Below, piece by piece: positions 1 to 7,327 of a DNA stretch of 27,237 bases. Source of the DNA: Oxalobacteraceae bacterium UBA6704 (GTDB lineage: Bacteria > Pseudomonadota > Gammaproteobacteria > Burkholderiales > Burkholderiaceae_D); the NCBI GenBank assembly GCA_002454505.1, contig DKJA01000047.1, positions 1-27,237 on the forward strand, in the 5' to 3' direction. Below the pieces are notes generated by a model, which was not told where the DNA came from, ran no database searches, and was given only the letters and a program-made list of their open reading frames with translations. A program made the position numbers and the translations under genes. Within the stretch, counting starts at the first letter, position 1. Every line of letters starts with the position of its first letter.

Positions 1-1574
1 CCGCGCATGAAGTTCAGCGACTTGATCTTGATGCGCGAGCGGATCAGGTCCTGCGTCGCCGCGCGGCCCCATTCGCCGGCATCGTTGTCGGACTTGTTGA
101 GCACTTCCAGGTTGTCATCGAAGGCACCCATCCACGGGCCCATCTTCTCTTCCTCGGTACCCGGCAGGAAGCCGATGTCTTCGCCCACCGGCACCGTGAC
201 GCGGGTGACGATGATCTCGTTGTACAGCTTCGTCTCGAGCACCTGGGCGAGGCCGGCGGCCAGTGCCAGCAGCGTCTTGCCGGTACCGGCCTGGCCCAGT
301 AGCGTGACGAAGTCGCACTCCGGATCCATCAGCAGGTTCAGCGCGAAGTTCTGCTCGCGGTTGCGCGCCGTGACGCCCCACACATTGTTCTTGTTGTGCG
401 AGTAGTCGCGCAGCACGCGGATCACGGCCGTCTTGCCGTTGATCTGCTTGACCTGGCCGTAGAACGACGCTTCGCCGTTGTTCGGTTCCAGGTAGACGAA
501 CTGGTTCACCAGCAGCGACGGCACGAACGGGCCCGTCACGCGGTAGAACGTGGTGCTCTGGCCGTTCTTGTTTTCCGACCAGGACTCCATGTCCTTGCCA
601 TGCTTGTTCCAGAAGTCGTTCGGCAGCTGCACGATGCCCGAGTACAGCAGGTCCGTGTCTTCCAGCACGTGGTCGTTGAAGTAGTCTTCCGCCGGCAGGC
701 CCAGTGCCCGGGCCTTGATGCGCATGTTGATGTCCTTCGACACCAGCACGACGGCGCGGCCTTCCTGGTCCGCTTCCAGCGAGCGGACGACGGCCAGGAT
801 CTGGTTGTCGGCCTTACCCTGCGGCAGGCCTTCCGGCAGGTCGGCGATCTGCAGGCGGGTCTGGAAGAACAGGCGGCCCTTGGCGTCCTTGTTGCCCAGC
901 TTGGCCAGCGGGATGCCCTGTTCGATCGCATCGTCGTCCGTGTTGGCGACCAGCGCGTCCAGCGTGCGCGAGACCTGGCGGGCGTTGCGGGCGACTTCGG
1001 ACATGCCCTTCTTGTGGTTGTCCAGCTCCTCCAGCGTCATCATCGGCAGGTAGACATCGTGTTCCTCGAAGCGGAACAGCGATGTCGGGTCGTGCATCAG
1101 CACATTCGTGTCCAGCACGAACAGCTTGGTGGTGCCCACCTGGTCGGCGTGGCGGCTGGTGGACGACTTGATGTTCACCTCCACCGGCTTGTGCTTGGCC
1201 GGGTGCGGTGCTTCGGCCTTGGCCGATACCGGCGCTGGCGCCTTGGCGCGTGGCGCTTTCGCCGTCACGGCCGGTGCAGCGGCAGGCGCCACGACGGGAG
1301 CGGCCGGCACGGCGGCCAGTGGCGCGGCAGGCTTGGCCGCGGTCTTGCGGGCGGTCGTCTTGACCGGCGCCGGTACCGGCTTCGTGGCGACCGGCTCCAG
1401 CACGGGAACGGCTTTCACCGGTGCCGCTTTCGCGGCAGCGCTGCGCGTCGTCTTCTTCGGCGCGGCAGCGGCGGATTGTTCGGGGAACGGCACCGTGTTG
1501 GCGCCGCCGGCCTTCGGATAGTCTTTCGCCAGCAGCAGGGTGGCCGGCTTGGTAGGCAGTTTTGGCAGTGGCAT
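1..1574 (-). CDS. PIN-PhoH family ATPase, 3' end cut by window edge
   Basis: This encodes the first 524 residues of a PhoH-like ATPase with an N-terminal PIN domain (PhoH2/YlaK architecture), a family tied to RNA binding or cleavage coupled to ATP hydrolysis. Residues about 30-130 form an Ala/Pro/Lys-rich low-complexity linker that is probably disordered. The PIN domain starts near residue 150 with LFVLDTNVLMHD, which carries an expected metal-binding Asp. The PhoH domain follows, with Walker A GQAGTGKT at about residues 427-434 (near 274-297 on the plus strand). Walker B and the C-terminus lie beyond the left edge. The ATG at 1574 gives MPLPKLPTK; only a weak GAG-type ribosome site precedes it. 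It follows bcp on the same strand. The family call is firm; the cellular substrate is unknown. Confidence 0.93.
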   Translation of the reverse strand, partial: MPLPKLPTKPATLLLAKDYPKAGGANTVPFPEQSAAAAPKKTTRSAAAKAAPVKAVPVLEPVATKPVPAPVKTTARKTAAKPAAPLAAVPAAPVVAPAAAPAVTAKAPRAKAPAPVSAKAEAPHPAKHKPVEVNIKSSTSRHADQVGTTKLFVLDTNVLMHDPTSLFRFEEHDVYLPMMTLEELDNHKKGMSEVARNARQVSRTLDALVANTDDDAIEQGIPLAKLGNKDAKGRLFFQTRLQIADLPEGLPQGKADNQILAVVRSLEADQEGRAVVLVSKDINMRIKARALGLPAEDYFNDHVLEDTDLLYSGIVQLPNDFWNKHGKDMESWSENKNGQSTTFYRVTGPFVPSLLVNQFVYLEPNNGEASFYGQVKQINGKTAVIRVLRDYSHNKNNVWGVTARNREQNFALNLLMDPECDFVTLLGQAGTGKTLLALAAGLAQVLETKLYNEIIVTRVTVPVGEDIGFLPGTEEEKMGPWMGAFDDNLEVLNKSDNDAGEWGRAATQDLIRSRIKIKSLNFMR

Positions 1575-1588
1575 CAGGATCTCGTCTT

Positions 1589-1619
1589 AAAAAAGGGACG
1601 CCATGGCCGGCGGCCATGG
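1589..1619 (-). terminator. Hairpin plus T-run between bcp and the PhoH gene
   Basis: CCATGGCC (1601-1608) and GGCCATGG (1612-1619) form a perfect 8-bp stem. On the minus strand it is followed, after six bases, by six T (1594-1589). This resembles a Rho-independent terminator for bcp. It ends only about 15 bases before the PhoH start codon, so it could equally be a leader structure of the PhoH transcript. The 6-base gap between stem and T-run weakens the terminator call. Confidence 0.4.
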
Positions 1620-1753
1620 TGACAGGGTAGTTACAGGGGATGCCAAGTGGGCAGCGCCGGACGAGGGGGGCGGCCCGGATGGTGAAACGGTGAGGAGAGG
1701 AGAACGCTGTTGACTCAAAATCTGGCTTATGAAATCACGCTCGCAAGCTTCGG

Positions 1754-2233
1754 TTATTCAAGCACGCCACGGCGTGCCACGTATTCCAGCACTTCATCGA
1801 CGTGGCCGGGCACCTTCACGCCACGCCATTCTTTCACCAATCGGCCGTCAGCGTCAATGATAAACGTGCTGCGCTCGACGCCGCGCACTTCCTTGCCGTA
1901 CAGCTTCTTCATCTTCATCACGCCGAACGCCTGGCAGACCGCTTCGTCGCCATCCGAGATCAGCTCGAACGGCAGGCCCAGCTTGGACTTGAAGCCTTCG
2001 TGCGAACGCAGCGAATCGCGGCTGATGCCATACACTTCGGCACCGGCGGCGGCGAACTGCTCGTGCAGGTCGCGGAAGGCGATGTTTTCCGTCGTGCAGC
2101 CGGGCGTATTGTCTTTCGGATAAAAGAACAGCACCGTCGCCGTGGCCGGGCGGCCGGACAGCGTAAAGGTCTGGCCGCTCGTCATCGGCGCGGAAAAGTC
2201 GGCGAGAGGGGCGGTGGTTTGGCTATCGGCCAC
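1754..2233 (-). CDS. bcp: Thioredoxin-dependent peroxiredoxin, Bcp/PrxQ type
   Basis: This 159-residue cytosolic peroxidase reduces hydrogen peroxide and organic hydroperoxides using thiols. The peroxidatic cysteine is C46 in the family motif FYPKDNTPGCTTE, and the thioredoxin fold spans nearly the whole protein. The GTG start at 2233 was chosen because AGGAG sits 7 bases upstream and the product then begins MADSQTTAPLADF; a longer frame to 2293 adds residues unlike the family. There is no Cys five residues after C46 (E. coli Bcp type). The position 36 residues after it, where PrxQ-type enzymes carry the resolving Cys, is K82. The only other cysteine is C100. The enzyme may be 1-Cys or may use C100. 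Confidence 0.93.
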   Translation of the reverse strand: MADSQTTAPLADFSAPMTSGQTFTLSGRPATATVLFFYPKDNTPGCTTENIAFRDLHEQFAAAGAEVYGISRDSLRSHEGFKSKLGLPFELISDGDEAVCQAFGVMKMKKLYGKEVRGVERSTFIIDADGRLVKEWRGVKVPGHVDEVLEYVARRGVLE

Positions 2234-2268
2234 TGGGTATCTCCTGAAGGTCGGATGGTTTTGCCGCT

Positions 2269-2298
2269 TTAATATTGTGGCAAGCTGCGGCAAATCAA
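2269..2298 (-). promoter_or_regulatory. Possible sigma-70 promoter of bcp
   Basis: On the minus strand TTGATT (2298-2293) and TATTAA (2274-2269) are 18 bases apart, about 35 bases upstream of the bcp GTG start. Each hexamer matches the consensus at four of six positions. This is a pattern match only. Confidence 0.3.
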
Positions 2299-2305
2299 GC
2301 CCGCA

Positions 2306-2328
2306 AAACCGGTGCCTGTCACCGGTTT
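2306..2328. repeat. Perfect 9-bp hairpin at the end of the Mth938-domain gene
   Basis: AAACCGGTG and CACCGGTTT are perfect inverted arms around a 5-base loop. Eight T follow on the plus strand (2330-2337), so it is terminator-shaped in the direction antisense to both neighbouring genes. On the minus strand it overlaps the stop codon of the Mth938-domain gene, with almost no T-run after it. Its core GGTGCCTGTCACC (2311-2323) resembles the 13-bp palindromes at 7049-7188. Confidence 0.55.
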
Positions 2329-2704
2329 ATTTTTTTTCGATGATCAGTGCCAGCAGCGCCTTGCGGCCTTCGCCCATCAGGATGTTGTAGGTGCGGCAGG
2401 CAGCATTGGTGTCCATGCACTCGACGCCGATGCGGCGCGACGTCAGCGCGGCCGTCAGCCGCGGGTGGACGAAGCGCTGCCGCTCGCCCGTGCCGAGGAT
2501 CACCACGTCCGGTTCTTCCGCCAGCAACTGCTCGAAATGCTCGGCCGTCAGCTCGTCGAACGAGGCCACCGGCCACGCGGCGGGGGCCTTTTCCGGCAGT
2601 ACCAGCAGGCTGTGGCCGTAGGGCTGGGCATTGATCTCGACGCCGCCCGGGTAATAGCCGGTGACGGTCTGGTACTGGTTGGTGATGCTGGAATGAAGCT
2701 TCAT
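2327..2704 (-). CDS. Mth938-like domain protein (DUF498 family)
   Basis: This is a 125-residue protein of the Mth938/AAMDC-like fold (Pfam DUF498/DUF598), related to the mitochondrial complex I assembly factor NDUFAF3. No enzymatic activity is established for the bacterial members. The middle section contains PDVVILGTGERQRF and the C-terminal half has GVECMDTNAACRTYN, both typical of this family. The ATG at 2704 gives MKLHSSITNQYQ and matches the usual family length. A frame reaching back to 2788 would add unlikely residues. The ribosome site is weak. It is divergent from alaA and upstream of bcp on the same strand, separated by a hairpin. The family call is firm; the function is unknown. Confidence 0.88.
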   Translation of the reverse strand: MKLHSSITNQYQTVTGYYPGGVEINAQPYGHSLLVLPEKAPAAWPVASFDELTAEHFEQLLAEEPDVVILGTGERQRFVHPRLTAALTSRRIGVECMDTNAACRTYNILMGEGRKALLALIIEKK

Positions 2705-2739
2705 GGGTAGCGCTCGTATCTGGTCGCGAACAAGGCCGT

Positions 2740-2745
2740 ATTGTA
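2740..2745 (-). promoter_or_regulatory. Possible -10 element for the Mth938-domain gene
   Basis: TACAAT on the minus strand lies about 36 bases upstream of the ATG at 2704 and matches the -10 consensus at five of six positions. No convincing -35 hexamer precedes it. Confidence 0.25.
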
Positions 2746-2776
2746 ACGTTTTACCCTTGCGGACGGCCCTCTCCGG

Positions 2777-2805
2777 TTGCCTAAACAAACATTATTCGGC
2801 AGAAT
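2777..2805 (+). promoter_or_regulatory. Possible sigma-70 promoter of alaA
   Basis: TTGCCT (2777-2782) and CAGAAT (2800-2805) are separated by exactly 17 bases in the 158-bp divergent gap before alaA. The predicted start near 2812 leaves a leader of about 50 bases. Confidence 0.35.
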
Positions 2806-2862
2806 GGGCTTTTCGCATTGCAGCAATTACCGTGATTGCCGCAGTCACACCGGGGATAGATT

Positions 2863-4089
2863 TTGCGACCGATTCAGAAATCGAACAAGCTGGCAGAAGT
2901 CTGCTATGAGATCCGTGGTCCCGTGCCGGAGAAGGCGCGGCAGATGGAGGAAGAAGGCCAGAAGATCACCAAGCTCAATATCGGCAACCTGGCCGTGTTC
3001 GGCTTCGATCCGCCCGACGAGATCGTGCAGGACATGAAGATCCAGCTGCCCAACGCGGCCGGCTACACGGATTCGAAAGGCATGTTCGCGCCCCGCAAGG
3101 CGGTGGTGCATTACACGCAGGAGAAGAACATCGCCGGCGTGACGATCGAGGATGTCTACCTGGGCAATGGCGCGTCCGAGCTGATCGTGATGTCGATGAA
3201 CGCGCTGCTCAACAATGGCGACGAAGTGCTGGTGCCCGCGCCGGACTACCCGCTGTGGACCGCTGCCGTCAGCCTGTCCGGCGGCCGCCCGGTGCATTAC
3301 ATCTGCGACGAGCAGCAGGACTGGTATCCGGACATCGACGACATGCGCAGGAAGATCACGCCGAACACGCGCGCGATCGTCGTCATCAACCCGAACAACC
3401 CCACCGGCGCGCTGTATCCCGACGAAGTGCTGCTGCAGATCATCGAGCTGGCGCGCCAGCACCAGTTGATCATCTATGCCGATGAAATCTACGACAAGGT
3501 GCTGTACGACGGCGCCACGCACACGTCGATCGCCTCGCTGTGCGACGACGTGCTGTGCGTGACGTTCAACGGGCTGTCGAAGAACTACCGCGCCTGCGGT
3601 TACCGGGCCGGCTGGATGGTCGTCTCGGGCGAGAAAAGACATGCGAAGGATTACATCGAGGGCCTGAACATGCTGGCCTCGATGCGCCTTTGCGCCAATG
3701 CACCGGGCCAGTTTGCCATCCAGACTGCGCTCGGCGGCTACCAGAGCATACAGGATCTGGTCGGCCCCGGCGGGCGGCTGCTGAAGCAGCGCGACCTCGC
3801 TTACCGCCTGCTGTCGGAGATTCCCGGCGTCAGCGTGGTCAAGCCGAAGGCGGCGCTGTACATGTTCCCCCGCCTCGATCCGTCGGTCTACCCGATCGCG
3901 GACGACCAGCAGTTCGCCTACGACCTGCTGGCCGAAACCAAGGTCCTGATCGTCCAGGGCACGGGCTTCAACTGGATCGCGCCGGATCACTTCCGCGTCG
4001 TGTTCCTGCCCAATACGGACGACATGACGGATGCCTTCGGGCGCATCGCGCGCTTCCTCGAAGGCTACCGCAAGCGCCTTGGCAAGTAG
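2863..4089 (+). CDS. alaA: Glutamate-pyruvate (alanine) aminotransferase
   Basis: This is a 408-residue class I PLP-dependent aminotransferase closely resembling E. coli AlaA (YfbQ), which makes alanine from pyruvate and glutamate in the cytosol. It shares long near-identical stretches with that family, including LNIGNLAVFGFDPPDEI, LVPAPDYPLWTAAVSLSGG and VVINPNNPTGALY. The Schiff-base lysine is K240 in FNGLSKNYR. The downstream YRAGW motif supplies a phosphate-binding Arg. The start is a TTG at 2863, giving MRPIQKSNKLAEV; GGGGA lies about 7-11 bases upstream and no ATG lies nearby. It precedes hom by 54 bases, a pairing common in Burkholderiales. The substrate assignment rests on overall similarity. 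Confidence 0.94.
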   Translation: MRPIQKSNKLAEVCYEIRGPVPEKARQMEEEGQKITKLNIGNLAVFGFDPPDEIVQDMKIQLPNAAGYTDSKGMFAPRKAVVHYTQEKNIAGVTIEDVYLGNGASELIVMSMNALLNNGDEVLVPAPDYPLWTAAVSLSGGRPVHYICDEQQDWYPDIDDMRRKITPNTRAIVVINPNNPTGALYPDEVLLQIIELARQHQLIIYADEIYDKVLYDGATHTSIASLCDDVLCVTFNGLSKNYRACGYRAGWMVVSGEKRHAKDYIEGLNMLASMRLCANAPGQFAIQTALGGYQSIQDLVGPGGRLLKQRDLAYRLLSEIPGVSVVKPKAALYMFPRLDPSVYPIADDQQFAYDLLAETKVLIVQGTGFNWIAPDHFRVVFLPNTDDMTDAFGRIARFLEGYRKRLGK

Positions 4090-4105
4090 CTGACCGATCA
4101 ACCCG

Positions 4106-4127
4106 GCGCGCGGCATAGGCCGCGCGC
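4106..4127 (+). other. Strong GC-only hairpin between alaA and hom
   Basis: GCGCGCGGC (4106-4114) and GCCGCGCGC (4119-4127) form a perfect 9-bp stem with a 4-base ATAG loop, 17 bases after the alaA stop and 16 bases before the hom ATG. No T-run follows, so it is more likely an mRNA-processing or translation-modulating element than a terminator. Confidence 0.5.
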
Positions 4128-4143
4128 TTACTGAAACTGACCA

Positions 4144-5466
4144 ATGAATTCGATCAAAGTAGGTTTGCTGGGCGTGGGCAATGTGGGCGGCGGCACGTTC
4201 GACGTCCTGAAACGCAACCAGGAAGAAATCCGCCGCCGCGCCGGCCGCGGCATCGAGGTGGCGGCCGTCTCGGCGCGCAACCTGGAACGCGCGAAGCAGC
4301 GCACGAATGGCGAAGTGAAGGTGGTGGCCGACCCGTTCGACATCGTCAACGATCCGTCCATCGACATCGTCGTGGAACTGATCGGCGGCTACGACACGGC
4401 GCGCGAGCTGGTGCTGCAGGCGATCGCCAACGGCAAGCACGTGGTCACCGCCAACAAGGCGCTGCTGGCCGTGCACGGCAACGAGATCTTCAAGGCCGCG
4501 CAGGAAAAGGGCGTGATGGTGGCGTTCGAAGCGGCCGTCGCCGGCGGCATCCCCATCATCAAGGCGCTGCGCGAAGGCCTGACGGCCAACCGCATCGAGT
4601 GGCTGGCCGGGATCATCAACGGCACCACCAACTTCATCCTGTCCGAGATGCGCGACAAGGGCCTCGACTTCGACACGGTGCTGAAACAGGCGCAGGCGCT
4701 GGGCTATGCGGAAGCGGATCCCACCTTCGACATCGAAGGCGTCGATGCGGCGCACAAGGCGACGATCATGTCGGCCATCGCGTTCGGCATTCCGATGCAG
4801 TTCCCCAAAGCGCACGTGGAAGGCATCACCAAGCTCGAAGCGATCGACATCCGCTACGCCGAGCAGCTGGGCTACCGCATCAAGCTGCTGGGCATCGCCA
4901 AGCGTGCGAAAGTCAATGGCGTGGAAGGCATCGAGCTGCGCGTGCACCCGACGCTGATCCCGGCCAAGCGCCTGATCGCCAATGTGGAAGGGGCGATGAA
5001 CGCGGTGCTGGTGCATGGCGACGCGATCGGCGCCACGCTTTACTACGGCAAGGGCGCCGGCGCGGAACCGACAGCATCGGCGGTGATCGCCGACCTGGTG
5101 GACATCACCCGCCTGGCCACGGCCGATCCGGAACACCGCGTGCCGCACCTGGCGTTCCAGCCGGACGAACTGGCCGACATCGCCATCCTGCCGATGAGCG
5201 AAGTGACGACCAGCTACTACCTGCGCATGCGCGTGGCCGACCAGCCGGGCGTGCTGGCCGACCTGACCCGCATCCTGGCCGACAGCGACATCTCGATCGA
5301 CGCGATGCTGCAGAAGGAGCCGGCGGAAGGCGAGACCCAGGCCGACATCATCATGCTGACGCACCAGGCGCAGGAAAAGAAGATCCAGGATGCGATCGCG
5401 CGGATGGAAGGCTTGCCGACGGTGCTCGGCAGCGTGACGAAGATCCGGCTGGAGAACCTCAGCTGA
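4144..5466 (+). CDS. hom: Homoserine dehydrogenase with C-terminal ACT domain
   Basis: This 440-residue enzyme reduces aspartate semialdehyde to homoserine with NAD(P)H, the branch point to threonine and methionine. The N-terminal Rossmann motif is GLLGVGNVGGGTF (residues 7-19). The TANKALLA segment and the family signature GYAEADPTFDIEGVDAAHK carry the expected catalytic Asp and Lys. Residues about 354-436 form an ACT domain beginning SYYLRMRVADQPGVLADL, the usual site of threonine feedback inhibition. It is monofunctional, without the aspartokinase fused in E. coli ThrA. The ATG at 4144 fits the family N-terminus, although the ribosome site is weak. The usual downstream partner thrC is absent; the next gene is a convergent regulator. 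Confidence 0.96.
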   Translation: MNSIKVGLLGVGNVGGGTFDVLKRNQEEIRRRAGRGIEVAAVSARNLERAKQRTNGEVKVVADPFDIVNDPSIDIVVELIGGYDTARELVLQAIANGKHVVTANKALLAVHGNEIFKAAQEKGVMVAFEAAVAGGIPIIKALREGLTANRIEWLAGIINGTTNFILSEMRDKGLDFDTVLKQAQALGYAEADPTFDIEGVDAAHKATIMSAIAFGIPMQFPKAHVEGITKLEAIDIRYAEQLGYRIKLLGIAKRAKVNGVEGIELRVHPTLIPAKRLIANVEGAMNAVLVHGDAIGATLYYGKGAGAEPTASAVIADLVDITRLATADPEHRVPHLAFQPDELADIAILPMSEVTTSYYLRMRVADQPGVLADLTRILADSDISIDAMLQKEPAEGETQADIIMLTHQAQEKKIQDAIARMEGLPTVLGSVTKIRLENLS

Positions 5467-5480
5467 CGCTTTTCAGCTGA
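5459..5480. terminator. Hairpin between convergent hom and AraC-type genes
   Basis: Two copies of TCAGCTGA (5459-5466 and 5473-5480) form an 8-bp stem with a CGCTTT loop. The hairpin contains the stop codons of both convergent genes. It could act in both directions, but neither side has a T-run, so intrinsic termination is uncertain. Confidence 0.4.
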
Positions 5481-6306
5481 ACCGTCGATGATCGTTGGCG
5501 GTTGGTGAACCGGCGTCCATCCGCTGCCGGTAGCCGGCCGGCGTCTGCCCGAACGCCTGCCGGAACACGCCGATGAACGCGCTGGCCGTGGAGTAACCCA
5601 GGTCCAGCGCGATCGTGCTGACCGGCGCGCCGGCCGCCAGCATTTCCAGCGCGCGCAGCAGCCGCGCCCTTTGCCGCCACGCGGTAAAGGTGAATCCCGT
5701 CTCGGCCACGAACCGGCGGCTCAGCGTCCGCGAACTCACCGCACCCCAGATTGCCCATGCCTCCAGGTCGCGCGGCTGCGCCGGATCGGCCACCAGCGCC
5801 TGCGCGATGCGCAGCAGCCGGGCGTCGCGCGGCATCGGCAGGCCCAGCGGCTCGGCGGGCAGCGCGGCCAGCTCGTCGAGAATCACCTGCGCGATGCGTT
5901 CCTGCGGCGGTGCCAGCGGCACGTGCCGGTCCAGCGGCCACTGTGCCGCCCGCATCACCGCTTCGAGCAGCAGGCCGGACGTGCGGACGGTGCACGGTTG
6001 CGCCGGCAGTGCCGCGCACAACGCCTCGGCCACATAAGCGCTCCAGCCTTCGAACGGCCCATGCGACGTCGCCCAGTGCGTGTGGTGCGGCGGCAGCCAC
6101 ACGGCGTGGATCGACGGCACCACCCACACGGCATCTTCGACGCCCACCGTCAGCAGGCCCCGCAGCGAGCCGAACAGCTGGCCCCGCGCGTGATGGTGCG
6201 GCGTCGAGACGCGCTCGGTTTCCTGGCGGCCGGCGATGACGATGACGGGCGGGCCGTCGGTCCAGTTGATGAGGGAGAAGTCGATCTGGTCGATGTCTGT
6301 ACGCAT
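5473..6306 (-). CDS. AraC-family regulator, NimR-like
   Basis: This 277-residue transcription factor has an N-terminal cupin-type sensing domain, seen as HHHARGQLFGSLRG and WVVPSIHAVWLPPHHTHW. A C-terminal pair of AraC helix-turn-helix motifs follows (about residues 165-265), including SSRTLSRRFVAETGFTF and the second-helix segment IALDLGYSTASAFIGVFRQ with the usual GQTPAGYR end. The His-rich RGQL and WLPP layout resembles the NimR/YeaM subgroup, members of which control adjacent efflux or metabolic genes. The ATG at 6306 gives MRTDIDQIDF; its ribosome site is poor. It diverges from a flavoprotein gene across 99 bp, so that gene is a likely target. The ligand is unknown. Confidence 0.88.
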   Translation of the reverse strand: MRTDIDQIDFSLINWTDGPPVIVIAGRQETERVSTPHHHARGQLFGSLRGLLTVGVEDAVWVVPSIHAVWLPPHHTHWATSHGPFEGWSAYVAEALCAALPAQPCTVRTSGLLLEAVMRAAQWPLDRHVPLAPPQERIAQVILDELAALPAEPLGLPMPRDARLLRIAQALVADPAQPRDLEAWAIWGAVSSRTLSRRFVAETGFTFTAWRQRARLLRALEMLAAGAPVSTIALDLGYSTASAFIGVFRQAFGQTPAGYRQRMDAGSPTANDHRRFS

Positions 6307-6310
6307 GAGG

Positions 6311-6358
6311 ATGGCGGCAATCTGTTATCGGATGGCGTTTCTGCTGTACAGCCGCCAT
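6311..6358. promoter_or_regulatory. Divergent regulatory region with inverted repeats
   Basis: In the 99-bp gap between the AraC-type and flavoprotein genes, ATGGCGGC (6311-6318) and GCCGCCAT (6351-6358) are inverted arms. A perfect 10-bp palindrome GCTGTACAGC spans 6343-6352. These are candidate operator sites for the regulator; no clear -35/-10 pair was recognised. Confidence 0.35.
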
Positions 6359-6405
6359 GAATGGCGATGCTACAGTCAACCGGTCGAATCAACAAGGAGG
6401 CTGTG

Positions 6406-7023
6406 ATGACAGCAGAAGCACAAGTGCCGGTGGATCTGGATGCGCTGTACGAACCGCCGTCCGAGCGGATCGTGAAGGCGGTGTTGCCCTGCCTGGTGGA
6501 TTTCCACGAGGCTTACCTGCGGCAGGCCACGTTCTTCTGCCTGGCCACCGCCAGCGCCGATGCGCTGGATGCGTCGCCCCGCGGCGGGCAGCCGGGCTTC
6601 GTCCACGTGCTGGACCGGCACACGGTGGCGTTTGCCGACTGGCCGGGCAACAACCGCATCGAATCGCTGCGCAACCTGCAGCGCGACGCGCGCGTGGGCC
6701 TGCTGTTCCTGTTCCCCGGCCTGGACGTGTTCATGCGCATCAACGGCAACGCCCGCGCCAGCACGGATGCGGCGCTGCTGGCGCGCCTGACCGAAGCCGG
6801 CCGCACGCCGAAAGCGGCCACCGTCGTGACGGTCACCGAAGTGCTGTTCCACTGCGGCAAGGCCATCAACCGCGCCAGGCTGTGGGATCCCGCGTCGCAG
6901 GTCGACCGCGACAAGGTGCCGTCGGTGGGCAAGATGATGGTCACGCTGGCGCAGATGCACGACGCCGACGTGGCGCAGATCGATGCGCACTATGCGCATG
7001 CGGTGAAGCACGAGCTGTACTAG
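6406..7023 (+). CDS. PPOX-class FMN-dependent flavoprotein, MSMEG_1061/DR_2398-like
   Basis: This 205-residue protein belongs to the pyridoxamine 5'-phosphate-oxidase-like split-barrel family. Its members bind FMN and reduce or oxidise small substrates; the specific reaction of this subgroup is not known. The central segment GFVHVLDRHTVAFADWPGNN followed by RIESLRNLQRDARVGLLFL is characteristic of the subgroup, and FMRINGNARAS forms the next barrel strand. The ATG at 6406 is set by AAGGAGG five bases upstream, the best ribosome site in this part of the window. The in-frame ATG at 6361 has none. It is transcribed away from the NimR-like regulator and followed by a large inverted repeat. Confidence 0.88.
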   Translation: MTAEAQVPVDLDALYEPPSERIVKAVLPCLVDFHEAYLRQATFFCLATASADALDASPRGGQPGFVHVLDRHTVAFADWPGNNRIESLRNLQRDARVGLLFLFPGLDVFMRINGNARASTDAALLARLTEAGRTPKAATVVTVTEVLFHCGKAINRARLWDPASQVDRDKVPSVGKMMVTLAQMHDADVAQIDAHYAHAVKHELY

Positions 7024-7039
7024 CTACTGCCCAGCCCGT

Positions 7040-7133
7040 GTCCACCTTGGTGTCAGACACCGACACTGACACGAGCTCAAGCATAGGCACTGATGAGAAC
7101 GTGTCCACGTCGGTGTCCGACACCAAGGTTGAC
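7040..7133. repeat. Large imperfect inverted repeat after the flavoprotein gene
   Basis: Arms 7040-7072 and 7101-7133 are reverse complements at 28 of 33 positions, separated by 28 bases. Each arm contains a 13-bp palindrome: GGTGTCAGACACC at 7049-7061 and GGTGTCCGACACC at 7112-7124. Together they could fold into a long hairpin 17 bases after the flavoprotein stop codon. No T-run follows. Confidence 0.7.
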
Positions 7134-7159
7134 AAATACGCGGCCGGAAATACAACCCC

Positions 7160-7188
7160 GGGGACAGTCCCCGTTGGGGACAGTCCCC
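7160..7188. repeat. Tandem 13-bp palindromes GGGGACAGTCCCC
   Basis: Two identical copies of GGGGACAGTCCCC lie at 7160-7172 and 7176-7188, separated by GTT. Each is a perfect odd-length palindrome with 6-bp arms around a central A. The copies can also pair with each other. They sit in the 319-bp gap 7024-7342, which contains no gene and is filled by repeats, a terminator and the long BON 3' untranslated region. Confidence 0.75.
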
Positions 7189-7200
7189 AACCGTTCGGGC

Positions 7201-7233
7201 AAAAAAAACGGGTGACACTCGCGTGCCACCCGT
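7201..7233 (-). terminator. Rho-independent terminator of the BON gene
   Basis: On the minus strand ACGGGTG (7233-7227) pairs with CACCCGT (7214-7208), extended by a further GTG/CAC after one mismatch. A run of eight T follows (7208-7201). It is well formed and in the right direction to end the BON transcript, leaving a 3' untranslated region of about 140 bases. Confidence 0.85.
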
Positions 7234-7294
7234 GGGAAGGGGAGGTACTTCTGCTACTCTCAGATGCTACTTTTGCTGCGGTCTTGCTCGGGGT

Positions 7295-7327
7295 TTCGCC
7301 CGCCACCCGGCTCCAGGGGCGGGCGAA
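7295..7327 (-). other. Perfect 10-bp hairpin in the BON 3' untranslated region
   Basis: TTCGCCCGCC (7295-7304) and GGCGGGCGAA (7318-7327) are perfect inverted arms around a 13-base loop, 15 bases after the BON stop codon and upstream of the terminator. It is not followed by T. It may stabilise the mRNA or mark a processed 3' end. Confidence 0.55.

Noticed and set aside
2845..5364. Long minus-strand open frame (839 codons) antisense to alaA and hom
   Set aside because: The product is rich in Arg, His, Asp and Gln with no recognisable domain. It is a mirror of GC-rich codon bias opposite two certain genes.
5459..6379. Alternative minus-strand frame over the AraC-type gene
   Set aside because: It yields a Gly/Arg/Ala-rich sequence. 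The frame at 5473-6306 has clear cupin and helix-turn-helix motifs.
7040..7133. CRISPR-like or insertion-sequence ends in the repeat region
   Set aside because: There are no evenly spaced direct repeats, no spacers, no transposase frame and no target duplication; the repeats are short palindromes.
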